Shown: piece by piece, positions 1-8,206 of the stretch
Layout: every line of letters starts with the position of its first letter
Numbering within the stretch: the stretch's first letter is position 1
Origin: Methylobacterium isbiliense
GTDB taxonomy: Bacteria; Pseudomonadota; Alphaproteobacteria; Rhizobiales; Beijerinckiaceae
Assembly: GCF_022179325.1 (NCBI RefSeq)
Contig: NZ_BPQQ01000016.1
Location: 62,001-126,000, forward strand
Reading direction: 5' to 3'
DNA length: 64,000 nucleotides
Program-made: the position numbers and the translations under genes
Notes under the pieces: generated by a model
Told to the model about the DNA's origin: nothing
Database searches by the model: none
What the model saw: only the letters and a program-made list of their open reading frames with translations

Positions 1-1506
1 GACCCCAACAGCGCCCGCGAGGCGCTGATGGCCCGCGACTGGCCGGCGGCCGAGATCGCGCCGCTGATCGCGCTGGTGGACGACCCGCGCCACCGCGTGG
101 CCGAGGACGGCACCTACCGCCTCTCGGAGGCGCAGGCGCGCGCGATCCTCGACCTGCGCCTGCAGCGCCTGACGGCGCTCGGGCGCGACGAGGTCGGGGA
201 CGAGCTGAAGCAGCTCGCCGACGAGATCGCCGACTACCTCGACATCCTGCGCTCGCGCGCCCGCATCCTCGGCATCGTCAAGACCGAGCTGGCGGAGGTA
301 CGGGCCGAGTACGCGACCCCGCGCAAGACCGAGATCCTGGACTACGACTCGAACGTCGAGGACGAGGACCTGATCCAGCGCGAGGACATGGTCGTGACCG
401 TGTCCCACGCCGGCTACATCAAGCGGGTGCCGCTCTCGACCTACCGGGCGCAGCGCCGCGGCGGCAAGGGCCGCTCCGGCATGTCGACCCGCGACGAGGA
501 TTTCGTCACCCGGCTGTTCGTGGCCAACACCCACACGCCGGTGCTGTTCTTCTCCTCGCAGGGTCAGGCCTACAAGGAGAAGGTGTGGCGGCTGCCGCTC
601 GCGGCGCCGAACGCCCGCGGCAAGGCGCTGGTCAACATCCTGCCCCTCGACCAGGGCGGCGAGCGCATCACCACCATCATGCCGCTGCCGGAGGACGAGG
701 CCTCCTGGGAGACCCTCGACGTGATGTTCGCCACCGCCAGCGGCAACGTGCGGCGCAACAAGCTCTCCGACTTCGTGCAGGTCAACCGCAACGGCAAGAT
801 TGCCATGAAGCTCGACGAGGGCGACCACATCGTCCATGTCGAGATCTGCACCGAGGCCGACGACGTGCTGCTGACCACGGCGGCGGGGCAATGCATCCGC
901 TTCCCCACCACCGACGTGCGGGTGTTCAAGGGCCGCGATTCCACGGGCGTACGCGGCATCAACCTGGCCAAGGGCGACCACGTCATCTCGATGACGATCC
1001 TGCGCCACTTCGAGGCGACGCCGGAGGAGCGGCAGGCCTATATCCGGCGGGCCAATGCCGACCGGCGCGCCACCGGCGAGGCGATCGAGCTGCCGGCCGC
1101 GCCCGAGGCGGACGGCGAGGAGACCACGGCCTCGATCGACCTCGACCAGGACCGCTACATCGCCATGGGGGCGGCCGAGCAGTTCGTGCTCACGCTCTCC
1201 GAGCGCGGATACGGCAAGCGCACTTCTTCCTTCGAGTACCGGATCTCCGGGCGCGGCGGGAAGGGCATCAAGGCGATGGAGGTGAACACCCGCAACGGGC
1301 ACCTCGTGGCCTCCTTCCCCGTAGAGACCAGCGACCAGATCATGCTGGTGACGAATGGCGGGCAGCTCATCCGCGTGCCCGTCGACGACATCCGCATCGT
1401 CGGCCGCGCCTCGCAGGGCGTGACGGTGTTCAACACCGCCAAGGACGAGCGCGTCGTCTCGGTGGAGCACATCGAGGGCGAGGAGGAGGCGGCCGAGGGG
1501 GCGTGA
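1..1506 (+). CDS. gyrA: DNA gyrase subunit A, C-terminal part (5' end outside window)
   Basis: GyrA is the DNA-cleaving and DNA-wrapping subunit of gyrase, which introduces negative supercoils with GyrB. The frame is open from base 1, so the N-terminal breakage-reunion domain and active-site Tyr lie upstream of the window. What remains is the end of the coiled-coil region (RLQRLTALGRDEV, where GyrA and ParC align) and the C-terminal beta-pinwheel. The GyrA box QRRGGKG begins at about residue 151 of the visible part; it is the signature that separates GyrA from ParC. Related blade repeats follow (RGGKGIKAM near residue 419). The protein ends in an acidic tail (EGEEEAAEGA), as in many GyrA proteins. 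The next gene is convergent. Confidence 0.95.
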   Translation, partial: DPNSAREALMARDWPAAEIAPLIALVDDPRHRVAEDGTYRLSEAQARAILDLRLQRLTALGRDEVGDELKQLADEIADYLDILRSRARILGIVKTELAEVRAEYATPRKTEILDYDSNVEDEDLIQREDMVVTVSHAGYIKRVPLSTYRAQRRGGKGRSGMSTRDEDFVTRLFVANTHTPVLFFSSQGQAYKEKVWRLPLAAPNARGKALVNILPLDQGGERITTIMPLPEDEASWETLDVMFATASGNVRRNKLSDFVQVNRNGKIAMKLDEGDHIVHVEICTEADDVLLTTAAGQCIRFPTTDVRVFKGRDSTGVRGINLAKGDHVISMTILRHFEATPEERQAYIRRANADRRATGEAIELPAAPEADGEETTASIDLDQDRYIAMGAAEQFVLTLSERGYGKRTSSFEYRISGRGGKGIKAMEVNTRNGHLVASFPVETSDQIMLVTNGGQLIRVPVDDIRIVGRASQGVTVFNTAKDERVVSVEHIEGEEEAAEGA

Positions 1507-1537
1507 GCCCCGGCCGTCCTCACAGGGGCGAGGATCC

Positions 1538-1559
1538 GCACCCCGGCCTCGGCCGGTGC
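1538..1559. terminator. Imperfect GC-rich hairpin between convergent gyrA and OYE genes
   Basis: An inverted repeat GCACC..GGCC / GGCC..GGTGC with a two-base bulge lies in the 66-bp gap between two convergent stop codons. There is no T-run, so any terminator role is inferred from position only. Confidence 0.3.
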
Positions 1560-1572
1560 GCGGAAGCCTCCC

Positions 1573-2694
1573 TCAGCGCTGCCCGAAGGCGGCGTCCTTG
1601 AACAGGTCCTTGTACTCCCGCGGCTGCGAGCGCCAGTACTGCTTGGGCGCCCGCACCCGGGCGCCGAGTTCGGCGGCCGCGTGCCAGGGCCAGCGGGGGT
1701 CGTACAGCATGGCACGGGCGAGCGAGATCGCGTCGGCCTTGCCCTCCGCCAGGATCTGCTCGGCCTGCCGCGGCTCGGTGATGAGACCGACCGCGATGGT
1801 GGGGAGGTCGGTGGCCGCGCGCACCCGCTCGGCGAAGGGCACCTGATAGCCCGGACCGAGCACGATCTTCTGCTTGGGCGACACGCCCCCGGTGGAGACG
1901 TGGATCGCGGCGGCGCCCCGCGCCTTCAGGGCCTCGGCGAAGGCCACGGTCTGCTCGACCTCCCAGCCCTCCTCCACCCAGTCGGTGGCCGAGACCCGCG
2001 CCCAGACCGGCTTGCCCGCCGGCACCGCGTCGCGGACCGCATCGAAGACCTCCAGGGGGAAGCGCATCCGGTTCTCCAGGCTGCCGCCATAGGCGTCGGT
2101 GCGCCGGTTGGAGAGCGGCGAGAGGAACTGGTGCAGCAGGTAGCCGTGGGCCGCGTGGATCTCGACCGCGTCGATGCCGAGCCGCATGGCGCGCCGGGCG
2201 GTGGCCACGAAGGCGTCGCGCAGCCGCTTCAGATCGGCGGCGTCGAGGGCGCGCGGGGCCACTTCCCCGTCCGCGTGGGCGAGCGCGGAGGGCGCCTCGG
2301 TGAGCCAGCCGTGAGGGCTCTCCACGGCGACCTGGGCACCGCCGCGCCAGGGCACCTCGCTCGACGCCTTGCGGCCCGCATGGGCGATCTGGATGCAGAC
2401 CGGGATTGGCGCGTAGTCGCGCACCGCGCCGAGCACGCGGCCGAGCTCCCGCTCGCAGGCATCGTTGTAGAGGCCGAGATCCCCGTAGGTGATGCGCCCC
2501 TCGGGCGAGACGGCCGTCGCCTCGATGGTGAGAAGCCCGGCACCCGACATCGCGAGCTGGCCGAGATGCATCATGTGCCAGTCGCTCGCCTCGCCGTCCC
2601 GTGCCGAATACTGGCACATCGGCGCGATGAGGATGCGGTTCTCCAGTTCCAGCGCGTCGAGGCGCAGGGGCTGGAACAATCGAGGCGTGCTCAT
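1573..2694 (-). CDS. NADH:flavin oxidoreductase, old yellow enzyme family (YqjM-like)
   Basis: Predicted FMN-dependent ene-reductase of 373 aa, a TIM-barrel protein that reduces activated C=C bonds with NAD(P)H. The N-terminus carries APMCQYSA; the Cys at about residue 27 in this motif is the FMN-tuning cysteine of the YqjM subclass. HAGRKAS and the paired histidines in IHAAHGYLLHQFLSP are the substrate and flavin contacts of the family, and the SNRRTDAYGGS segment follows as expected. The start has a GGAG ribosome site ten bases upstream. It stands alone, convergent with gyrA. The physiological substrate cannot be read from the sequence. Confidence 0.88.
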   Translation of the reverse strand: MSTPRLFQPLRLDALELENRILIAPMCQYSARDGEASDWHMMHLGQLAMSGAGLLTIEATAVSPEGRITYGDLGLYNDACERELGRVLGAVRDYAPIPVCIQIAHAGRKASSEVPWRGGAQVAVESPHGWLTEAPSALAHADGEVAPRALDAADLKRLRDAFVATARRAMRLGIDAVEIHAAHGYLLHQFLSPLSNRRTDAYGGSLENRMRFPLEVFDAVRDAVPAGKPVWARVSATDWVEEGWEVEQTVAFAEALKARGAAAIHVSTGGVSPKQKIVLGPGYQVPFAERVRAATDLPTIAVGLITEPRQAEQILAEGKADAISLARAMLYDPRWPWHAAAELGARVRAPKQYWRSQPREYKDLFKDAAFGQR

Positions 2695-2802
2695 GCGGAC
2701 AACTCCGTGGCGGACCAGCGCCCTATCTGGCCCGTGGTCGCGTCCCGGAAAAGCCCCGCCACGGCATCGGCCCCATGCGGAGGAAGCGAGGCCGCACGGG
2801 CC

Positions 2803-4731
2803 TCAGCCGAGGCCGCGCGCGCGCAGCGCCTCGCCGATTTCCTCCAGGATCAGCGGATCGTCGATGGTCGGCGGCGTGGTCCAGGGCTCGCCGTCGGCGA
2901 TCTTCTTCATGGTGCCGCGCAGGATCTTGCCCGAGCGGGTCTTCGGCAGCCGCCCCACCGTGAGGGCGATCTTGAAGGCGGCGACCGGGCCGATGCGCTC
3001 GCGCACCAGCGCCACCAGCTCCCGCTCGATCTCGTCGGGCGCGCGCGCCGAGCCCGCCTTCAGCACCACGAAGCCGCAGGGCGCCTCCCCCTTCAGGCTG
3101 TCGCGCACGCCGATCACCGCGCATTCGGCGACGGCGGGGTGCGAGGCCAGCACCTCCTCCATGCCCCCGGTCGAGAGCCGGTGGCCCGCGACGTTGATGA
3201 TGTCGTCGGTGCGGCCCATGACGTAGACGTAGCCGTCCGGGTCGAGGAAGCCCGCATCCGAGGTGTTGTAGTAGCCCGGAAAGGTGGCGAGGTAGCTCTC
3301 GCGGAAGCGCTCGTCCTGCTGCCACAGCGTCGGCAGGCAGCCGGGCGGCAGGGGCAGCTTGATGGCGATCGTGCCCATCTGCTCGGCGGGGACCGGCTTG
3401 CCGCCCTCGTCGAGCACCTGCACGTCGTAGCCCGGCATCGGCACGGTCGGACTGCCGTGCTTGACCGGCAGCAGCCCGAGCCCCACCGGGTTGGCGGCGA
3501 TCGGCCAGCCGGTCTCGGTCTGCCACCAATGGTCGACGACCGGCACGCCCAGGATGCGCTCGGCCCAGGCCACCGTGTCGGGGTCGGCCCGTTCGCCGGC
3601 CAGGAACAGCGTCCGGAACCGCGAGAGGTCGTGGCCGCGCATCAGCGCCGCCTCTGGATCCTCCTTCTTGACCGCGCGCAAGGCCGTCGGCGCGGTGAAC
3701 AGCGCCACCGCCCCGGTCTCGGCGATGACGCGCCAGAACGCACCCGCATCCGGCGTGCCGACCGGCTTGCCCTCGTACAGCACGGTGGTGCAGCCGTGCA
3801 GGAGCGGCCCGTAGACGATATAGGAATGGCCCACCACCCAGCCGACGTCGGAGGCGCACCAGTACACCTCGCCCGGGCGGATGCCGTAGAGGTTCGGCAT
3901 CGACCACGCGAGCGCCACGAGGTAGCCGCCGGTGTCGCGCACCACGCCCTTCGGCTTGCCGGTGGTGCCCGACGTGTAGAGGACGTAGAGCGGGTCGGTG
4001 GCGGCGACCGGCACGCATTCCGCACGGCGCCCGGCCTCGCGCGCCGCCGCCACCGCCGCGGCCCAGTCGCGGTCCCGGCCCTCCACGAGGTCCGCGCGCG
4101 CCTGCGGGCGCTGCAGGATCAGGCAGGCGTCCGGCTTGTGCTGCGACAGGCGGCAGGCCTCGTCGAGAAGCGGCTTGTAGGCGACGGTGCGGCCCGGCTC
4201 GATGCCGCAGGAGGCCGCCATCACGACCTTGGGCGTCGCATCCTCGATGCGCGCTGCGAGTTCCTTGGCGGCGAAGCCCCCGAACACCACGGAATGCACG
4301 GCGCCCAGCCGCGCGCAGGCGAGCATGCCGAACAGCGCCTCGGGCACCATCGGCATGTAGAGCACCACGCGGTCGCCGCGCGCGACCCCGAGGTCGCGCA
4401 GCACCCCCGCGAGCATCGCCACCTCGTCCTGCAACTCCGCGTAGGAGATGCGGCGCTTGGTGCCGGTGACGGGGGAATCGTAGAGAATCGCCGCCTGATC
4501 GCCCCGGCCGCCCGCCACGTGACGGTCGACGGCGTTGTGGCAGGCATTGACCTCGGCGCCGGCGAACCAGCGGCCGAACACGCCGGATTGCGGATCGAAG
4601 ACGCGATCGGCGGGCTTGGCCCAGGCGATCGCCTGCGCCGCCTCGGCCCAGAATGCCGCCGGATCCGCCGTCCACGCGGCGTAGACCTCCGGGTAGCGGC
4701 TCTCCTCCGGGGAGCGGCTCTTGCCCGCCAT
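2803..4731 (-). CDS. prpE: Propionyl-CoA synthetase (AMP-forming)
   Basis: AMP-forming acyl-CoA synthetase of 642 aa that would convert propionate (or acetate) to its CoA ester through an acyl-adenylate. Visible features are the N-terminal domain of the acetyl-CoA synthetase type, the P-loop-like YTSGTTGKPKGVVRD, a WWQTETGWP motif, and the C-terminal TRSGKILRGTMKKI that holds the catalytic lysine. The C-terminal stretch around PTIDDPLILEEIGEAL is typical of PrpE rather than Acs. A start 23 codons further upstream is open, but the ATG at 4731 has a strong GGAGGAGG site and begins the conserved region. Propionyl-CoA is an intermediate of the ethylmalonyl-CoA pathway, whose dehydrogenase lies at 8207-9889. 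Acetate as main substrate is an alternative. Confidence 0.85.
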   Translation of the reverse strand: MAGKSRSPEESRYPEVYAAWTADPAAFWAEAAQAIAWAKPADRVFDPQSGVFGRWFAGAEVNACHNAVDRHVAGGRGDQAAILYDSPVTGTKRRISYAELQDEVAMLAGVLRDLGVARGDRVVLYMPMVPEALFGMLACARLGAVHSVVFGGFAAKELAARIEDATPKVVMAASCGIEPGRTVAYKPLLDEACRLSQHKPDACLILQRPQARADLVEGRDRDWAAAVAAAREAGRRAECVPVAATDPLYVLYTSGTTGKPKGVVRDTGGYLVALAWSMPNLYGIRPGEVYWCASDVGWVVGHSYIVYGPLLHGCTTVLYEGKPVGTPDAGAFWRVIAETGAVALFTAPTALRAVKKEDPEAALMRGHDLSRFRTLFLAGERADPDTVAWAERILGVPVVDHWWQTETGWPIAANPVGLGLLPVKHGSPTVPMPGYDVQVLDEGGKPVPAEQMGTIAIKLPLPPGCLPTLWQQDERFRESYLATFPGYYNTSDAGFLDPDGYVYVMGRTDDIINVAGHRLSTGGMEEVLASHPAVAECAVIGVRDSLKGEAPCGFVVLKAGSARAPDEIERELVALVRERIGPVAAFKIALTVGRLPKTRSGKILRGTMKKIADGEPWTTPPTIDDPLILEEIGEALRARGLG

Positions 4732-4867
4732 GACGTTCCTCCTCCTCCGCCGGCTCCCGGCGGTTGGCCGGATTGTCCGGGACTCGGCGGCGGCAGGCAA
4801 GACGTCGCCGGAGCCCGGTGGCGTGCCGGTTCGCGCACGGCCGTGGCGCAGCGGCCCGATCGCTGCG

Positions 4868-5920
4868 TCAGGCTCGCGGGGAATCCTGTGCGTTCCCTGC
4901 GGCAGGCGGTTGCCCGGGCGGGGGCGGTGGCGCGCCTGGCCCCTGCTTGAGACTTTCGATCGCGAGCGCGACGGTGGAATGGCCCACGAGATCGACCAGC
5001 CAGCGGCCCAGGATGAGGGCCTTCAGGCGCGAATCGATCTCCTCCTGCCCGAGCTGGGCGATGCGGATGCGGAGATCCCCGAGCCCGTTGAGCGACACCG
5101 GCCGGCCGAGGCTGAAGCACGCCTCCGCCAGTTGCTGCGCCTGACGAACGTCGAAGCCGTTCATCAGCGTGGCGATCGCCGTGAAGCGCCGGTCGCCCGC
5201 CAGGGGATCGTAACTGATGTAGGGCCCGAGATCCTTCACCGCCTGCTTCAGGACGCCGGTGCCGACGACGTTGATCAGGATGAGGCCGAGATTGAAGGCG
5301 CTGATCTCCGGCGGCAGGCCGAAGGCCGCGAGTTCCTTGACCTGGACACCGACGTCCCGCTGCTCCTGCGATGGAACATTCTGCATCAGCGCGAAGCAAT
5401 AGACCGGCAGAGCGATCTGGGCGCGCTCGAACGCGACGTCCTTCATGATCGCCTGAACCGCGTTGCCACGCGGCGGCGCCACGCCGCGATCAATGGCGCG
5501 GTCCGACGCGAACAGCAGCGTGTCGAGCAGGAACGACGGTCCGAAGCCGAGTTCTCCGTCGGCGGTCTTGATCCTGAACAGCGACGAGCGGAACAGCGTC
5601 ATGGCGCCGAAGCCGGAAGCCAGGATGAGCGAAAGCTTCTGGAGATCAGGGTCGTCCTTCAGGTCGGTAAAGAGCCAATCCGGCCGCATCATCCGCAGGC
5701 AAACCAGCATGCCCAGGCAGGCGATGACGTTGACGGCGATGTAGAGGGCCGCCGGCGCGCTGAAGAGCGCGCGTGCCGGATCACCCTTGTAGCGGGACAC
5801 GGTCTCGACGGCGCCGATCAGCAATCCGATCAACACGACCCAGAAGGCCTCCGGCGGATTGGCCAGAGGACCCACCTGCCATGCCCCCATCACGCCGACG
5901 AGTTGGTTCCAACCTTCCAC
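4868..5920 (-). CDS. Hypothetical membrane protein
   Basis: I do not recognise this 350-aa protein. Two strongly hydrophobic stretches occur near residues 25-45 and 55-80, with a weaker one around 205-225, so it is probably an inner-membrane protein with a large cytoplasmic part. The C-terminus is a proline-rich tail (GAPPPPPGQPP). The body has no cofactor or catalytic motif that I can name. The gene lies 100 bp downstream of a small winged-helix-like gene on the same strand and may be co-transcribed with it. Codon use matches the neighbours, and the ATG start is the first in a long open frame. Confidence 0.7.
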   Translation of the reverse strand: MEGWNQLVGVMGAWQVGPLANPPEAFWVVLIGLLIGAVETVSRYKGDPARALFSAPAALYIAVNVIACLGMLVCLRMMRPDWLFTDLKDDPDLQKLSLILASGFGAMTLFRSSLFRIKTADGELGFGPSFLLDTLLFASDRAIDRGVAPPRGNAVQAIMKDVAFERAQIALPVYCFALMQNVPSQEQRDVGVQVKELAAFGLPPEISAFNLGLILINVVGTGVLKQAVKDLGPYISYDPLAGDRRFTAIATLMNGFDVRQAQQLAEACFSLGRPVSLNGLGDLRIRIAQLGQEEIDSRLKALILGRWLVDLVGHSTVALAIESLKQGPGAPPPPPGQPPAAGNAQDSPRA

Positions 5921-6021
5921 GCCTTCCCCCGCAACGACGCAAGGGAATGTGAGACCTGCTCAAGAACCCGTCCACGAACCTCAGGTTGTGACAGACCCTC
6001 GCACGCAGAGTGAGGTCGCGA

Positions 6022-6369
6022 TCACAGCACCTTGCGCCCGAGCGAGGTGAGGGCGTAGGCCCTGCTGTCCTGGCCACCGACCGGATTGAGAAGACCCGTA
6101 TCGACGCCGCTCTGCAGCGTGCGCGCCAGCGTGTCCAGGGGGAGGCCCGTGCGCTGCGCCACATCCACGATCGTGGCCGGCTCGCCGGACCCGATGCTTC
6201 TCACGACGGTCGAGAGCACATCCACCTGCGACCCGGCAAAGGCCGCGCTCGCGCGGGACGCCGCATAGCCCTTGCCGCCAGGCTCGCGCATGACGTTGAG
6301 GAACGAGCTGAAGAGATCGCCGGAAGGTCTGCCTGACACGATCGCCAACTCCTGTCGGCCCGAGCTCAC
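6022..6369 (-). CDS. Small winged-helix-like protein, function unknown
   Basis: Hypothetical 115-aa protein. The C-terminal 65 residues (DVLSTVVRSIGSGEPATIVD to LTSLGRKVL) resemble a winged helix of the IclR/MarR sort: helix, turn, recognition helix (VAQRTGLPLDTLARTLQ), then a wing ending in YALTSLGRKVL. The first 45 residues have no recognised domain. The start shown is a GTG with a weak ribosome site; an internal ATG at codon 27 is an alternative. It precedes the unknown membrane protein at 4868-5920 on the same strand, so the pair could be a regulator or sensor with its membrane target. No ligand domain is visible. Confidence 0.55.
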   Translation of the reverse strand: MSSGRQELAIVSGRPSGDLFSSFLNVMREPGGKGYAASRASAAFAGSQVDVLSTVVRSIGSGEPATIVDVAQRTGLPLDTLARTLQSGVDTGLLNPVGGQDSRAYALTSLGRKVL

Positions 6370-6525
6370 TGTTTCGCTGACGTTAATTCACCGCCACGGC
6401 TGCGGCAAGATGACGGCACGCCGCGGCACGGCCGCCCTCCGCCGTATTTTTCGCATCGGCGTTCCGGCCCAACGATGGCACAGTCGCGCCGGATGCAGCG
6501 CCGGGAGGCTGCGGGAGGAGCCGCC

Positions 6526-8154
6526 ATGACCACGACGATCTACGACCAGGGACTCGACCGGAACCCGGCCAACTTCCAGCCCCTCACGCCCCTGAGCTTC
6601 CTGGAGCGGGCGGCCACGGTATTTCCGGATCACGTGGCGGTCATCCATGGTTCCCTGCGGCGCAGCTACCGCGACCTCTATGCCCGTGCCCGGCGCCTCG
6701 CCTCGGCGCTCGCCCGCCACGGCATCGGCCGAGGCGACACCGTGGCGGTGATGCTCGCCAACACGCCCGCGATGATCGAGTGCCACTACGGCGTGCCGAT
6801 GTCGGGCGCGGTGCTCAACACCCTCAACACCCGCCTCGATCCGGCGATCCTGGCCTTCTGCCTCGACCACGGCGAGGCCAAGGTGCTGATCACCGACCGC
6901 GAGTTCGCCCGCGTGATGGCGCCGGCCCTGCAGCAGGCCAAGGTCACGCCGCTGGTGATCGACTACGACGATCCGGAATACGCGGGCGAGGGCCAGCGCC
7001 TCGGCACGATCGATTACGAGGATTTTCTCGCCTCCGGCGATCCCGACCACGCCTGGGCCATGCCGGGCGACGAGTGGGACGCGATCTCGCTCAACTACAC
7101 CTCCGGCACCACGGGCGACCCCAAGGGCGTGGTCTACCACCATCGCGGCGCGGCCCTGCTCGCGGTCGGCAACGTGGTCACGGGCACGCTCGGCAAGCAT
7201 CCTGTCTATCTCTGGACGCTGCCAATGTTCCACTGCAACGGCTGGTGCTTCCCCTGGACGCTCTCGGTGGTGGCGGGCACGCATGTCTGCCTGCGGCAGG
7301 TGCGCGCCAAGGCGATGTACGACGCCATCGCGGATCACGGCGTCACGCATCTGTGCGGGGCGCCGATCGTGATGTCGCTGCTCATCAACGCCTCGGATGC
7401 GGAGCGGCGTCCCCTGCCCCACCGGGTCGCGTTCTTCACCGCCGCCGCCCCGCCCCCGGAGGCGGTGCTCGCCGGCATGGCGGAGGCGGGGTTCGACGTC
7501 ACCCACCTCTACGGCCTCACCGAGACCTACGGGCCGGCGGTGGTGAACGAGTGGCATGCCGACTGGGATGCCCTGACCAAACCCGAGCAGGCCGCCCGCA
7601 AGGCCCGGCAGGGCGTGCGCTACCCGCCGCTCGAAGCCCTCGACGTGCTCGATCCCGAGACGATGCGGCCGGTACCGGCGGACGGGGAGACGCTGGGCGA
7701 GGTGATGTTCCGCGGCAACGTGGTGATGCGCGGCTACCTCAAGAATCCGAAGTCCACGCAGGCCGCCTTCGCGGGCGGCTGGTTCCATTCGGGCGACCTC
7801 GGCGTGAAGCACCCGGACGGCTACATCCAGCTCAAGGACCGCTCAAAGGACATCATCATCTCGGGAGGCGAGAACATCTCGTCGATCGAGGTGGAGGAGG
7901 CGCTGTTCAAGCACCCGGCGGTGGCCGCCGCCGCGGTGGTGGCCAAGCCCGACGAGAAATGGGGTGAGACGCCCTGCGCCTTCGTGGAGCTGAAGGCCTC
8001 CGAGATGGTCTCGGCCGAGGAGCTGATCGCCTGGTGCCGCCAGTCGCTCGCCGGCTACAAGGTGCCCAAGCACGTGGTGTTCACGGAACTGCCCAAGACT
8101 TCGACCGGCAAGATCCAGAAGTTCGTGCTGCGCGAGATGGCCAAGGCCATTTAG
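6526..8154 (+). CDS. Acyl-CoA synthetase (AMP-forming), medium-chain/DmdB-like
   Basis: Predicted fatty-acyl or related carboxylate CoA ligase, 542 aa, soluble. The AMP-binding signature YTSGTTGDPKGVVYHH is near residue 185, the YGLTETYGP motif near 330, FHSGDLGVKHPDGYI near 420, and the C-terminal TSTGKIQKFVLRE holds the catalytic lysine. An upstream in-frame ATG at 6475 exists, but the ATG at 6526 has a GGAGGAG site and begins the family-conserved TIYDQGLDRNPANF. The gene is convergent with the methylsuccinyl-CoA dehydrogenase gene. Exact acid substrate is uncertain: medium-chain fatty acids, methylmercaptopropionate or branched acids are all possible in this family. Confidence 0.85.
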   Translation: MTTTIYDQGLDRNPANFQPLTPLSFLERAATVFPDHVAVIHGSLRRSYRDLYARARRLASALARHGIGRGDTVAVMLANTPAMIECHYGVPMSGAVLNTLNTRLDPAILAFCLDHGEAKVLITDREFARVMAPALQQAKVTPLVIDYDDPEYAGEGQRLGTIDYEDFLASGDPDHAWAMPGDEWDAISLNYTSGTTGDPKGVVYHHRGAALLAVGNVVTGTLGKHPVYLWTLPMFHCNGWCFPWTLSVVAGTHVCLRQVRAKAMYDAIADHGVTHLCGAPIVMSLLINASDAERRPLPHRVAFFTAAAPPPEAVLAGMAEAGFDVTHLYGLTETYGPAVVNEWHADWDALTKPEQAARKARQGVRYPPLEALDVLDPETMRPVPADGETLGEVMFRGNVVMRGYLKNPKSTQAAFAGGWFHSGDLGVKHPDGYIQLKDRSKDIIISGGENISSIEVEEALFKHPAVAAAAVVAKPDEKWGETPCAFVELKASEMVSAEELIAWCRQSLAGYKVPKHVVFTELPKTSTGKIQKFVLREMAKAI

Positions 8155-8171
8155 ATCAGCCCGAGGGAGGC

Positions 8172-8199
8172 GGGGCTCCGGATGCGTCGCCGGAGCCCC
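8172..8199. terminator. Perfect 10-bp hairpin between convergent genes
   Basis: GGGGCTCCGG, an 8-base loop, then CCGGAGCCCC. It sits between the stop codons of the acyl-CoA synthetase (8154) and mcd (8207) genes, so it probably ends both transcripts. No U-tract is evident on either strand. Confidence 0.5.
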
Positions 8200-8206
8200 T
8201 CCCCGC

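Noticed and set aside
1681-4950. A 1089-codon open frame on the plus strand opposite the OYE and propionyl-CoA synthetase genes
   Set aside because: It runs antisense to two clearly conserved genes and its product is a low-complexity Arg/Gly/His/Ala string, as expected from high GC at third codon positions.
6388-7812. A 474-codon minus-strand frame opposite the acyl-CoA synthetase
   Set aside because: Antisense to a gene with complete AMP-binding motifs.
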